64,000 nucleotides of DNA from Rhodococcus aetherivorans. Its GTDB lineage: Bacteria; Actinomycetota; Actinomycetes; Mycobacteriales; Mycobacteriaceae. A program made the position numbers and the translations under genes. The notes under the pieces are model-generated. The model saw only the letters and a program-made list of their open reading frames with translations. It was not told the DNA's origin and searched no databases. Below, one piece after another: positions 20,501 through 29,981 of the stretch. The stretch is taken from NCBI RefSeq assembly GCF_011058165.1, contig NZ_JAALEG010000012.1, forward strand, positions 1-64,000, given 5' to 3'. Each line of letters begins with the position of its first letter. The stretch's first letter is position 1.

Positions 20501-23500
20501 GTGTCCCCCGGGCCTCGTGGAGCGGTGGGCACCGGGCCGGCGCATGGTCAACGGGTACGGTCCCAGCGAGGCCACGGTGCAGGCGACGACCGACGATCTT
20601 CTGCCCGGCGACGGCGTCGGACTCGGGAATCCGGGGCCGGGATTCGAAGCGATCGTGCTCGACGCACGCCTGCATCCCGTACCCGTCGGCGTCGTCGGGG
20701 AACTCTACCTGTCGGGACCGGCTCTGGCGCGGGGGTACCACCGCCGGTCCGGGACCACCGCGACGCGGTTCGTGGCGGATCCGTTCGGGGCACCGGGGCG
20801 GCGGATGTACCGCACCGGAGACCTGATGCGCTGGTCGACCGGGACGAGCGCACCGGTCGGCGGAACCTCGCTGCTGCGGCTCGAGTACGTCGGACGCGCG
20901 GATCTTCAGGTGAAGCTGCGAGGCCGGCGAATCGAGCTCGGCGAGGTGGAGGCGGCGTTGCTCCGCCACGACCGGGTGGGTCAGGCAGTGGCGGTGCTCC
21001 GGGTCGACGGTGGAATCGAGCATCTCGTGGGCTACGTGGTGCCCCGCCCGGGCGAGGTCGTCGACGGGGCAGAGGTACAGAAGTCGGTGGCGACCGCGCT
21101 GCCCGACTTCCTGATGCCCGCGGTAGTGGTGGTGCTGGCCGCGATGCCCGTCACCGCCAACGGCAAGATCGACCGGAATGCACTGCCGGTCCCGACGTTC
21201 GGAGGATCGGCGTACCGGCCGCCGCGCACGGCGCTGGAACGGACCCTGGTTGGGGCCTTCGCCCAGGTACTCGGCGTCGCTCCCGACCGGGTAGGCCTCG
21301 ACGACGGCTTCTTCGACCTCGGCGGGGACTCGCTGCTGGCCACGGGACTCGTCGCCCGGATCCGCGCGACCCTACGGGCCGAGGTACCGATCAGGACCGT
21401 CTTCGAGGCCCCGACCGTCGCCGGACTGGTACCGCGGCTCGCGGAGTGCGGTGTTGCGCGGCCGCCGCTCGTCCCGCAGCGGCGGCCGAAGCGGATTCCG
21501 TTGTCCTACGCCCAGAGTCGACTGTGGTTCATCCACCGATACGAGGGGCCGTCGACGACGTACAACCTTCCGATGGCGGCGCGTCTCCGCGGGGAAGTGG
21601 ACGTCGCGGCCATGGTGGCGGCCTTCACCGATGTGGTCACCCGCCACGAGAGCCTGCGCACGGTGTTCGGGGAGGAAGAGGGCATTCCCTTCCAACAGAT
21701 CCTGCCGGTCGACGAGGTCACGCTGTCGCTCCCCGTGACAACGGTGTCCGGCGAACTCATGGCCGACGCGGTCGGGGCGGAGGTCGCGTACCGCTTCGAT
21801 CTCTCCACCGAAATCCCCATACGCGCGGCGCTGCTTCGGCAATCTCCCGACGAGCACGTTCTGGTGCTCGTGCTCCACCACATCGCCGGCGACGGCGCCT
21901 CCATGGTCCCCCTGGTGCGCGACGTCATGACCGCATACGCGGCCCGGGCCGCAGGATCGGCGCCGAACTGGGATCCGCTGCCGGTGCAGTATGCGGACTA
22001 CGCGCTGTGGCAGCGGGAGATGCTCGGTACGGAGACCGATCCGGACAGTATGCTCTATCGCCAGTTCGAGTACTGGCGAGCAGAATTGGCGGATGCGCCG
22101 GAGCAGTTCCGCTTGCCGACGGATCGAATCCGGCCTCCGGTGCAGTCGTTCGAGGGCGGAACGGTCGAGTTCACCGTCGATGCGTCGCTGCGGGAAGCAG
22201 TCGACGAGCTGGCCCGCTCACGCGGAGCGACCACATCGATGGTGATGCAGTCGGCACTGGCCGTGCTACTGCACAAGCTCGGCGCCGGAACCGACATCCT
22301 CATCGGCGGTCCGGTAGCGGGCCGTACCGATGAGCTGCTGGCCGACCTGGTGGGGTTCTTCGTCAACTCCTGGGTGCTGCGCGTGGATCTGTCCGGACTC
22401 GACGATTTCACAGCGGTTCTCGACCAGGTGCGGGCAAAGGCGCTGGCCGCGTACGAGAATCAGGACGCGCCGTTCGAACGTCTCGTCGAACTGCTCAATC
22501 CGGTCCGGTCCACCGCGCATCACGCATTGTTCCAGGTCGCGATGGCGTTGCAGAACAACCCGCTTCCTGTGCTCGACTATCCCGGGCTCCAGGTCGCGAT
22601 GGAGCCGGTGACGGCCGGCGTGGCCCGATTCGACCTGTTCTTCAGCCTGTCCGATGTGCCGGCGACACCGCATTCGCCCGGAGGGATGCGGGGAACGATC
22701 GAGTACGCGAGCGATCTGTTCGATCGCAGCACCGTGCAGCAGATCGCGGCGCGCTTCGTCCGGGTTCTCACGTCGATGGTGACGTGTCCGCAACGCCGCT
22801 TCGTCCTGGTGGACCTGCTCGAACCGCACGAGCGCGTGCAGGTGTTGCAGGAGTGGAACGGCACGACGGTGACCGTCCCGGACACAACGGTACCGATGCT
22901 GTTCGCCCGGCAGGTGTCCGCCGACCCGGATGCGGTGGCGCTCACGTCCGGTACCGAACAGTGGACGTACCGGGAGTTGGCGGCTCGCGCGACCCGATTG
23001 GCCCACCGGTTGATCGACCTCGGGGTGGGCCCGGAGTCGGTCGTGGCGGTCGCCCTGGATCGTTCGGCGGCATCGATCGTGGCCCTGCTGGCGGTGTCGA
23101 CGGCCGGCGGCGCGTATCTGCCGATCGACCCGGGCTATCCCGGTGAACGCACCAGGTTCATCCTCGAGGACGCCGCCCCGCTCCTGGTGCTGAGCGACGC
23201 TGTCGTCGCCGGTCGATTGCGGTCCCCGGCATGCCCCGTGCTGCTCCTCGACCCCGGCGGAGCATCGGTCGGCGACCCGACGACGCGAGTCGGTCCCGTC
23301 ACCGATTCCGATCGGCGAATGCCACTGCGTCCCGAGCATCCGGCATATCTCATCTACACCTCGGGCTCGACCGGCGTGCCGAAGGGCGTGACGATCACCC
23401 ACCGCAATCTCGTCCACCTGGTCTCGCACGGCTGGCCCGCGAACCGGCCGCGGGAGCGGATGTCGATGACGTCCTCGCCGGGATTCGATGCGTCCGTGTA

Positions 23501-26500
23501 CGAAATCTGGCCGGCCCTGCTCACCGGCGCCGAGCTCGTGCTCGCCCCGCCCGGGCCGGCAGATCCGATGGATATCGCGCAGACGGTGCTCGACCACGGT
23601 GTCACAGCCGTGTTCGTCTCGACTCCGATGTTCCATCTGCTTGCCGATCCCGGCATCGCCACGGACGGGGTATGGGATCACGTGGACCAGGTGGTCACGG
23701 CTGGTGCGGCGCTGTTCCCGGCGGCCGTCGACCGCTTCCGCGCCGCGCATCCCGGCCCCCTCGAGGTCAACGCATACGGACCGACGGAGACCACCGTCTG
23801 CGCCACCCTGTATCCGGTGCCGACCACCCACGAACCGGGCAGCAGCTCGGTGCCGATCGGAACACCCATCGAGGGCGTGCAGGTGTTCGTGCTCGATGCC
23901 GGCCTGCAACCGGTACCGGTCGGGGTGCCCGGGGAGCTGTACCTGGCCGGCGCGGGCGTCGGACGCGGCTACCACGGCCGGCCGGCGATGACGGCGGGCC
24001 GGTTCGTCGCATGCCCGTTCGGGGCGCCCGGGCAGCGGATGTACCGGTCGGGGGATCTCGTGACATGGCGGTCCCGCGAACGCACGGAAACCGGGCGGGT
24101 GAGAGCCGCAGACCTCGAATTCGTCGGCCGCGTCGACGACCAGCTCGAGATCCGTGGATTCCGGGTCGAGCCCGGTGAGGTCGAGGCGGTCCTGACTTCC
24201 CATCCCGCAGTCGCACAGGCGGCGGTGGTCCCGCGCGCGGTACCGGGTGACATCGCGAGCACGCAGCTGGTCGGATATGTCGTCCTCGACCGGGACCTGA
24301 CCCTGCGGGCGGAGGCAGCCCGGGAGTCGGAAGCGGTCGAGCGCTGGCAGGCTCTGTACGACGACGTGTACTCGGACGCGGCGGCGGCCGTCCCCGCCTC
24401 ACCGGCACTGTCGCTCGACGAGGACTTCGGCGGCTGGAACGCCAGCGCCACCGGTCGACCACTGCCCCTCGACGAGATGCGGCAGTGGCGGGACGCGGCC
24501 GTGCAGTCGATCCGGACGCTGCGACCGCACCGGCTGCTCGAACTCGGCGCGGGCTCGGGATTGCTGCTCGCCGAACTCGCCCCCGAATGCGGCGAGTACT
24601 GGGCGACGGACTTCGCCGCATCGGCGATCGCGTCGCTGCGTGTCAAGGTGGCCGGACAACCGTGGGCGCAGCGGGTGCGGCTGCGGACGCAGCCCGCTCA
24701 CGTGACCGACGGTCTTCCCGAAGGCCACTTCGACACCGTGGTGCTCAACTCGGTGGTCCAGTACTTCCCCGACGCCGCGTATCTGCTCGAGGTACTCGGA
24801 AAGGCACTGCGACTGCTCACGCCCGGCGGGGCGCTGTACCTCGGCGACGTTCGGAACCTGGCATCGTTGCCACAGTTCGCGGCCGGAGTGGAACTCGCGC
24901 GTGCCGGCGTGACAGACACCGCATCGGTCGTTCGCGAACGGGTCCGCCGAGCGATGCTCACCGAGCGGGAATTGCTGCTCGCTCCCGAATTCTTCACCTC
25001 ACTGCCGCAGCACCTGACCGGCATCACGGGGACAGAGACCCAGCTCGGCCGGATGCGCGCGGTCAACGAACTCAGCTGCCACCGCTATCAGGTGATCCTG
25101 CGTACCGGTCCGGCGCCGGTCCGCTCCCTCGGAGACGCCCCGAGGCAACCGTGGCACCGGTGGGGAACGATGGCGGCCCTGTGCGACCACCTCCGCGCAC
25201 ATCGGCCGGACATGTTGCGTGTCGACGGGGTACCGCACGCCGGGCTGGTGCGTGCCGTCGCGCTGGCCGACCGGCTCGACGAGGCACCCGATGACGTGCC
25301 GGTGCAGAACCTGCTCGACGGAGCTCCGACGCAAGACGGCTGGATGCCGCACGACTTGGATTCCGTCGGAAAGGAACTCGGATACTCGGTCGCGGTGACC
25401 TGGTCCCCCACGCCGGGCGGGATGGACGCCGTCTTCATCGCCGGGGAGACGAACGACACCTATCCCGCCGCCGTGACGGATGTGTATCTCCCGGCGGGAC
25501 CGATCGGTCCACTCGCTCGATACGTCAACGACCCCGCCGCGAGTACCCGCATCGACGAGATCCGCCGCTTCGTCTCCGAGCGACTTCCGGACTTCATGGT
25601 TCCGTCCGCACTCGTGCACATGGCCGCTCTCCCCTTGACCGCGCACGGAAAGCTCGACCATCGGGCCCTGCCGGCACCGGAGTTCGCGATCCCGGGCGCT
25701 GACGTCCAGGCGCCGTCGACACCCACCGAGGAGACACTGGCCGCCGTCTTCGCCGAAGTGCTGGGACTCGGGCGGGTCGGAGCGCACGATTCCTTCTTCG
25801 CGCTCGGCGGGGACTCGATCATGTCGATCCAGCTCGTCGCACGGGCGAAGGCGGCGGGTGTGCTCATCTCGCCACGAGACGTGTTCGAACACAAGACCGT
25901 TTCGGCGTTGGCCGCCGTGGCCACCTCCCTCGCACAGGGCCACGAGGCGCTTCCGGAACTGCCCGGAGGAGGAATCGGCGACATCACCCCGCTCCCGATC
26001 CACCGATGGCTGTTCGAACGCGGCGGTGGCTTCGACCGATTCTCCCAATCCGTGTTGCTCACCCTCCCCGCCGAGGCGGACGAGGCGAATCTGACGGCCG
26101 CTCTGCAGGCGGTCGTGGATGCGCACGACATGCTCCGCGCACGACTGCACCTCCCCTCGGAGTCCGCATCCGGATGGGGCCTCGAAACACGGCCGGCCGG
26201 AACGGTACACGCGGACAAGCTGTTCCTTCGGATACCGGTCGACTCGGTCACCGGCCCGGACTTCACCTCCACCGTCGGGGCGGCACTCGATGCCGCGACC
26301 GGGCGGCTCGACCCCACGTCCGGGATCGTGCTGCAAGCGGTGTGGTTCGATGCGGGACCGATCGGCAGGTTGCTGCTGGTGGCCCATCACCTGGTGATCG
26401 ACGGCGTGTCGTGGCGCATCCTGGTGCCGGACCTCGCCACCGCGTGGGGAAGGACCGTCGCAGGACTCGAGCCCGAACTCGAAGCCGAGCACACCTCGAT

Positions 26501-29500
26501 GCGCCGATGGGCCCACGGGCTGCGCGAGGAATCCCGCAGCGAAAACCGGCGCGCAGAACTGGATCTGTGGCAGGACATGCTCTCGGTCGAGGAGCCTCCC
26601 CTGGGCTCGCGGTTCCTCGACACTGCGAAGGATGTCGGTGCCACCCTCGACACGATCACCGTCGACGTGCCGACCGTCACCACCGAGATCCTCCTCACCG
26701 CACTGCCGGCCGCCGTCCACGGCGGCGTGAACGACGGCCTCCTCACAGCCCTCGGCGCAGCGGTGATCACGTGGTGCCGCGCTCGCGGACAGGACACCGA
26801 TCGGGTCCTGGTCGGGCTCGAAGGCCACGGTCGGGAAGAACAGGTGGTACCCGGCGCCGACCTGTCCCGGACGGTCGGGTGGTTCACCACCATGTTCCCG
26901 GTGCGGCTCGATCTGTCCGGAATCGATTCGTCCGAGGTGTTCGCGACGGGCACCGGAAGAGGTATCGATGCGGTCAAAGCGGTCAAGGAACAACTCCTCG
27001 CCGTTCCCGACCACGGCATCGGGTACGGCATGCTGCGCTGGATCGACGACGAGTACCGCACGACGCTCGAGTCCCGTCCCGAACCGCAGATCGTCTTCAA
27101 CTATCTCGGCCGGGTCGCGACCACCTCGTCGGGAAGCGCCCGAGAGGCCGGATGGATACCGATCGCCGACATCGATCTCGGGCCCGGCACAGATCCGGCT
27201 CAGCCGGCGGCCGCCGCGGTGGCGGTCAACGCCGTCGTCGTCGACACGGACACCGGGCCGATGCTGCGCACATCGTTCACGTTCCCGACCGGCGTGCTGG
27301 CGACGGACGAGGTAACCGATCTGGCACAACGGTGGCGGCAGGCCCTGATCGCGCTGGCCCTCGACACCACGGTGCCCGGCGCCGGCGGCCACACACCGTC
27401 GGATCTGTCCTTGGTGCCGCTGTCCCAGCGCGCGATCGACGATCTCGAGCACCGCTGTCCGGGGCTCGAGGACGTCTGGCCGTTGACTCCCCTGCAGAGC
27501 GGCCTGCTGTTCCACGCCATCCAGGCGGACTCCGTCGACGCCTACACGGTGCAACTCACCCTGCATCTGCAGGGGCGGATCGACCCGCGGCGCCTGCGGG
27601 ATGCGGCTGCGGCCGTCGTGGTCCGACACCCGAACCTGCGGGTCGCCTTCGTACTCGACGAGGGCAACCCGGTCCAGGTCGTCCAGCGTGGGATCGAACT
27701 CCCGCTCCGCGAGATCGATCTGACGGCCGTCGACGTCGCCGTCCGCGACACCGAGCTGGACCGGATCCTGACCGAGGACCGGCTCGCGCGCTTCGACACC
27801 GCCGTCGCGCCACTGCTGCGACTGACCCTGATCCGGATGGGACCCGACGACTTCCGGCTGCTGTTCACCAATCACCACCTCCTGCTCGACGGGTGGTCTG
27901 CGCCGCTGCTACTGAAGGAACTGCTCGTCCTCTACGCCGGTGCGGGTGACACATCGGTCCTGCCCCCACCCCACGCCTACCGGGACTATCTGATCTGGCT
28001 CGGCCGCCAGGATTCCGACGCCGCATGCTCGGCATGGTCCCGCTATCTGAGGGGAGTCGACGGCCCGACTCTGCTCGTCCCGGGCCGGCGAGGTGAGCCG
28101 GTGGGTGCCGTCTCCGAGGAAACGTCCCGGACGCTCGGCGAGGACCGGACACGACAGCTCGAGGCATTCGCACGCACGCATTCCCTGACGCTCAACACCC
28201 TCGTGCAGGTCGCGTGGGGGATTGTGCTGGCCACGCTCACCTCGCTTCGCGACGTCGTGTTCGGCAGCACCGTCTCCGGCCGACAGGCGACGGTGCCCGG
28301 CATCGAGGAGATGGTCGGGCTGTTCATCAATACCGTGCCGGTACGCATCAGCGTCGATCCGAACAGGACCCTCACGGAGTTGCTCGAACGGGTCCGCGCC
28401 GAACAGACCGAGTTGCTCGACAGTCACCACGTCGGGCTGGCGGACATCCAACGGGCAGCCGGGCCGGCCGCCGTCTTCGACACGCTGACGGTGTTCGAGT
28501 CGTATCCCGTCGACCGGGCCGCGTTGAGTCGGGCCACCGATGTCGCCGGCATGCGAGTGACTCATGTGACCGCCCGCGACTCCGGTCACTACCCCGTTGC
28601 ACTGATCGCACACACCGACCCCCTGCTGCACCTGCGTATCAGCTACCGACCCGACCTGTACGACCGCGGAAGTGCCGAGCAGACCCTGAGGCGGGTCGTC
28701 CGAGTGCTCGACGCCGTCGTCGACGAACCCGAGACGACGCTCGGTCGGTTGAACCTGCTCGACGAAGCCGAACGTCGGCGTCTGGCTCCGGTCGGGAGTT
28801 CCCCGGCGGTCCCGGCATCCGAGGCGACGTGGACCGAGATGCTCGCAGGACAGGTAGCCCGCCATCGGGACGCGATCGCAGTCGTCGGGAACGGAGAACA
28901 ACTGACCTATGCAGACCTCGGAGCCCGGATCAGCCGGCTGGCGCGATGGTTGATCTCCCGGGGCGTCCGTCCCGAGGCGCCCGTGATCGTGGCGATGCGT
29001 CGATCCGTCGACCAGCTGGTGGCGACGCTCGCGATCCTCGAAGCCGGAGGCGTGTACGTGCCGATCGACCCTGATCACCCAGCTGAACGTATCGCACACG
29101 TCCTCGAAACTGCACAGCCGATGTGCGTGCTGGCCTCGGAAGGGATCGAGCTGCCGGGAACAGTGCCTGTGATACGCACGGACGCCCTCGATCTGTCCGG
29201 ATTTCCTGCGTCTCCCGTCACCGATACCGACCGGCTCGCGCCGGTACGGCCGGACAACACCGCGTACGTGATCTTCACGTCGGGCTCGACGGGCACACCC
29301 AAGGGAGTGACGGTGACCCACCGGGGGCTGACAACTCCGGCGCAGTGGTGTGCGGGTGTCGCCGACTCCGAATCCCGGGTTCTGCACGCAATCTCACCCA
29401 GTTTCGACGCATCGCTGCTGGAGTACCTCACGGCCGTCGCGGCCGGCGGACAGCTGGTGGTGGCGCCACCCACGGTGTACGGAGGCGCCGAGATGAAGGC

Positions 29501-29948
29501 ACTTCTGCGTACCGCGCGGATCACGCATCTGTACATCACCCCCACCGTGCTGGCCACCATCGATCCGTCGGGGCTGGACGAACTCGCATTCGTGTGCGTC
29601 GGCGGTGAGACGTGTCCACCGTGGCTCGTCGAGCGATGGGCGACCGGCAGACGCATGGTCAACGGGTACGGACCCACCGAGACGACGGTGATGTCGAATG
29701 TCCGCGACCCATTGGCGGCGGACGAACCGATCACGCTCGGCGTACCGATGCCCGGATTCGCCGAGGTGGTGACGGATCGGCGGATACAGCCGGTGCCGGT
29801 CGGGGTGAGCGGGGAACTGTACGTGGCGGGTCCGGGACTGGCCCGCGGATACCACCGGCAACCGGGAACGACGGCAACCCGATTCGTGGCCGACCCGTTC
29901 GGAGCGCCGGGACGACGGATGTACCGCACCGGTGACCTGGTGCGGTAG
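17520..29948 (+). CDS. Non-ribosomal peptide synthetase, three modules, ended early by an in-frame TAG
   Basis: A 4142-residue NRPS. Module 1: condensation domain (HHIVLDG at about 152), then a second C-terminal half of a condensation domain (about 460-700) without its own HHxxxDG, adenylation domain A1 (YTSGSTG about 881) and carrier PCP1 (LGGDSL about 1268). Module 2: C domain of LCL type (HHIAGDG about 1453), A2 (about 1946), an inserted methyltransferase (LLELGAGSG about 2339) between A8 and A10, PCP2 (LGGDSI about 2762) and an epimerase (HHLVIDGVSWR about 2955, EGHGRE, FNYLG). Module 3: C domain (HHLLLDG about 3452) and A3 (FTSGSTG about 3918). The frame stops directly after YRTGDLVR, in the middle of A3; A8-A10, PCP3 and TE continue in the same frame beyond the stop. 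AAGGGA precedes the ATG. No MbtH or PPTase gene is in the window. The predicted product is a tripeptide with an N-methyl-D residue. The three substrates are not identified. Confidence 0.9.
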   Translation: MAAPSLRHHAHPFPDSRIPPEAFPLSPAQYGIWLAQQLAPQVPFVIAQYVEFPGPLDLDLLRAVSETAGREFETVFLRLIEIDGRPFQIVDRELDFRTEILDFRDRREPRAAAEEWLRRDVERPVDLLADRMCKIAVLCIDDSDFLVYVKAHHIVLDGYGAMILMNRGAELYAAALEGRAADAGPSTDLRTLYERDRKYRASRRFAADRDYWSQRMLAAPNGTGDTAVPPAVTSLVETAELSPAASDHLQGSAKTMNATPTAVVLAAFACFFSRLSGSGDVLVNIPVSARTTAQLRHSAGMLVNVVPLRIAVHAEDTLGELVGRMQLELLGALRHQGCGIEDIRRSTGNAVSRFSVPLVNVMLFEQELGLGAVPGTVHVLSRGPVGDRMISVCPAGSPAATTIEFRANPNRYREDEIRRQCTQIAELLEEFVAADPGTPLGSIHRTSAREAERRFRDASLVDFWASTLAGLPTPPELPIGPSPIRRTKDSATVRFPIDDDSCRAVVALAAEQHVDSFVVLHAAVSVLLARLGGVDDVAIGTPVPRTGVSDAEVDDAIGILVLRARAGSATRFDDLVAQLGRTDREAFEHADVSPRRLAEALGPSQDGTRSPLYRVTLEHHVEAQSSAGEPVTGTATTYASMCFGTADLQISVTERRNRITTGMSVSMRYATEPIAEGTVCGFASRFTRILTAIAADASVRIGDIDLLGPEERETLVPARGPAGVPVRRLPDILAAAASADPEAVAVSCGTVQISYRTLDEQTNRLARRLIDLGAGPERFVAIGIERSADSVVAVWAVTKTGAAFVPVDPTYPAERIEFMLDDCGAVLGLTTLSQRARMPERVRWVVLDDPRMADPPARRGTTVADTDRVMPLRADHPAYLIYTSGSTGTPKGVVITHRGLANLVAFAAASAEPGARVWHGASPSFDLAVLEMLLAFGVGAQLVVAPSGVYGGTELARLLAAEHVTHWCTTPAVLSTLDPRSLDDLVFVIVGGESCPPGLVERWAPGRRMVNGYGPSEATVQATTDDLLPGDGVGLGNPGPGFEAIVLDARLHPVPVGVVGELYLSGPALARGYHRRSGTTATRFVADPFGAPGRRMYRTGDLMRWSTGTSAPVGGTSLLRLEYVGRADLQVKLRGRRIELGEVEAALLRHDRVGQAVAVLRVDGGIEHLVGYVVPRPGEVVDGAEVQKSVATALPDFLMPAVVVVLAAMPVTANGKIDRNALPVPTFGGSAYRPPRTALERTLVGAFAQVLGVAPDRVGLDDGFFDLGGDSLLATGLVARIRATLRAEVPIRTVFEAPTVAGLVPRLAECGVARPPLVPQRRPKRIPLSYAQSRLWFIHRYEGPSTTYNLPMAARLRGEVDVAAMVAAFTDVVTRHESLRTVFGEEEGIPFQQILPVDEVTLSLPVTTVSGELMADAVGAEVAYRFDLSTEIPIRAALLRQSPDEHVLVLVLHHIAGDGASMVPLVRDVMTAYAARAAGSAPNWDPLPVQYADYALWQREMLGTETDPDSMLYRQFEYWRAELADAPEQFRLPTDRIRPPVQSFEGGTVEFTVDASLREAVDELARSRGATTSMVMQSALAVLLHKLGAGTDILIGGPVAGRTDELLADLVGFFVNSWVLRVDLSGLDDFTAVLDQVRAKALAAYENQDAPFERLVELLNPVRSTAHHALFQVAMALQNNPLPVLDYPGLQVAMEPVTAGVARFDLFFSLSDVPATPHSPGGMRGTIEYASDLFDRSTVQQIAARFVRVLTSMVTCPQRRFVLVDLLEPHERVQVLQEWNGTTVTVPDTTVPMLFARQVSADPDAVALTSGTEQWTYRELAARATRLAHRLIDLGVGPESVVAVALDRSAASIVALLAVSTAGGAYLPIDPGYPGERTRFILEDAAPLLVLSDAVVAGRLRSPACPVLLLDPGGASVGDPTTRVGPVTDSDRRMPLRPEHPAYLIYTSGSTGVPKGVTITHRNLVHLVSHGWPANRPRERMSMTSSPGFDASVYEIWPALLTGAELVLAPPGPADPMDIAQTVLDHGVTAVFVSTPMFHLLADPGIATDGVWDHVDQVVTAGAALFPAAVDRFRAAHPGPLEVNAYGPTETTVCATLYPVPTTHEPGSSSVPIGTPIEGVQVFVLDAGLQPVPVGVPGELYLAGAGVGRGYHGRPAMTAGRFVACPFGAPGQRMYRSGDLVTWRSRERTETGRVRAADLEFVGRVDDQLEIRGFRVEPGEVEAVLTSHPAVAQAAVVPRAVPGDIASTQLVGYVVLDRDLTLRAEAARESEAVERWQALYDDVYSDAAAAVPASPALSLDEDFGGWNASATGRPLPLDEMRQWRDAAVQSIRTLRPHRLLELGAGSGLLLAELAPECGEYWATDFAASAIASLRVKVAGQPWAQRVRLRTQPAHVTDGLPEGHFDTVVLNSVVQYFPDAAYLLEVLGKALRLLTPGGALYLGDVRNLASLPQFAAGVELARAGVTDTASVVRERVRRAMLTERELLLAPEFFTSLPQHLTGITGTETQLGRMRAVNELSCHRYQVILRTGPAPVRSLGDAPRQPWHRWGTMAALCDHLRAHRPDMLRVDGVPHAGLVRAVALADRLDEAPDDVPVQNLLDGAPTQDGWMPHDLDSVGKELGYSVAVTWSPTPGGMDAVFIAGETNDTYPAAVTDVYLPAGPIGPLARYVNDPAASTRIDEIRRFVSERLPDFMVPSALVHMAALPLTAHGKLDHRALPAPEFAIPGADVQAPSTPTEETLAAVFAEVLGLGRVGAHDSFFALGGDSIMSIQLVARAKAAGVLISPRDVFEHKTVSALAAVATSLAQGHEALPELPGGGIGDITPLPIHRWLFERGGGFDRFSQSVLLTLPAEADEANLTAALQAVVDAHDMLRARLHLPSESASGWGLETRPAGTVHADKLFLRIPVDSVTGPDFTSTVGAALDAATGRLDPTSGIVLQAVWFDAGPIGRLLLVAHHLVIDGVSWRILVPDLATAWGRTVAGLEPELEAEHTSMRRWAHGLREESRSENRRAELDLWQDMLSVEEPPLGSRFLDTAKDVGATLDTITVDVPTVTTEILLTALPAAVHGGVNDGLLTALGAAVITWCRARGQDTDRVLVGLEGHGREEQVVPGADLSRTVGWFTTMFPVRLDLSGIDSSEVFATGTGRGIDAVKAVKEQLLAVPDHGIGYGMLRWIDDEYRTTLESRPEPQIVFNYLGRVATTSSGSAREAGWIPIADIDLGPGTDPAQPAAAAVAVNAVVVDTDTGPMLRTSFTFPTGVLATDEVTDLAQRWRQALIALALDTTVPGAGGHTPSDLSLVPLSQRAIDDLEHRCPGLEDVWPLTPLQSGLLFHAIQADSVDAYTVQLTLHLQGRIDPRRLRDAAAAVVVRHPNLRVAFVLDEGNPVQVVQRGIELPLREIDLTAVDVAVRDTELDRILTEDRLARFDTAVAPLLRLTLIRMGPDDFRLLFTNHHLLLDGWSAPLLLKELLVLYAGAGDTSVLPPPHAYRDYLIWLGRQDSDAACSAWSRYLRGVDGPTLLVPGRRGEPVGAVSEETSRTLGEDRTRQLEAFARTHSLTLNTLVQVAWGIVLATLTSLRDVVFGSTVSGRQATVPGIEEMVGLFINTVPVRISVDPNRTLTELLERVRAEQTELLDSHHVGLADIQRAAGPAAVFDTLTVFESYPVDRAALSRATDVAGMRVTHVTARDSGHYPVALIAHTDPLLHLRISYRPDLYDRGSAEQTLRRVVRVLDAVVDEPETTLGRLNLLDEAERRRLAPVGSSPAVPASEATWTEMLAGQVARHRDAIAVVGNGEQLTYADLGARISRLARWLISRGVRPEAPVIVAMRRSVDQLVATLAILEAGGVYVPIDPDHPAERIAHVLETAQPMCVLASEGIELPGTVPVIRTDALDLSGFPASPVTDTDRLAPVRPDNTAYVIFTSGSTGTPKGVTVTHRGLTTPAQWCAGVADSESRVLHAISPSFDASLLEYLTAVAAGGQLVVAPPTVYGGAEMKALLRTARITHLYITPTVLATIDPSGLDELAFVCVGGETCPPWLVERWATGRRMVNGYGPTETTVMSNVRDPLAADEPITLGVPMPGFAEVVTDRRIQPVPVGVSGELYVAGPGLARGYHRQPGTTATRFVADPFGAPGRRMYRTGDLVR
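29946..29948 (+). other. In-frame amber codon replacing a conserved Trp codon of the NRPS
   Basis: TAG stands where A1 has GDLMRW and A2 has GDLVTW; one G-to-A change from TGG would produce it. The frame on both sides is identical (distance to the downstream frame divisible by three), and downstream residues continue the A-domain consensus with GRLEPEYVGRSDFQVKVRG. It is therefore a point nonsense change, not a frameshift or domain boundary. Confidence 0.9.
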
Positions 29949-29981
29949 ACGGACACGACCGGGCGACTCGAACCGGAATAT

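Noticed and set aside
24999-27878. 959-codon minus-strand frame inside the NRPS gene
   Set aside because: Antisense to conserved NRPS motifs and compositionally unlike a protein; typical of high-GC shadow frames.
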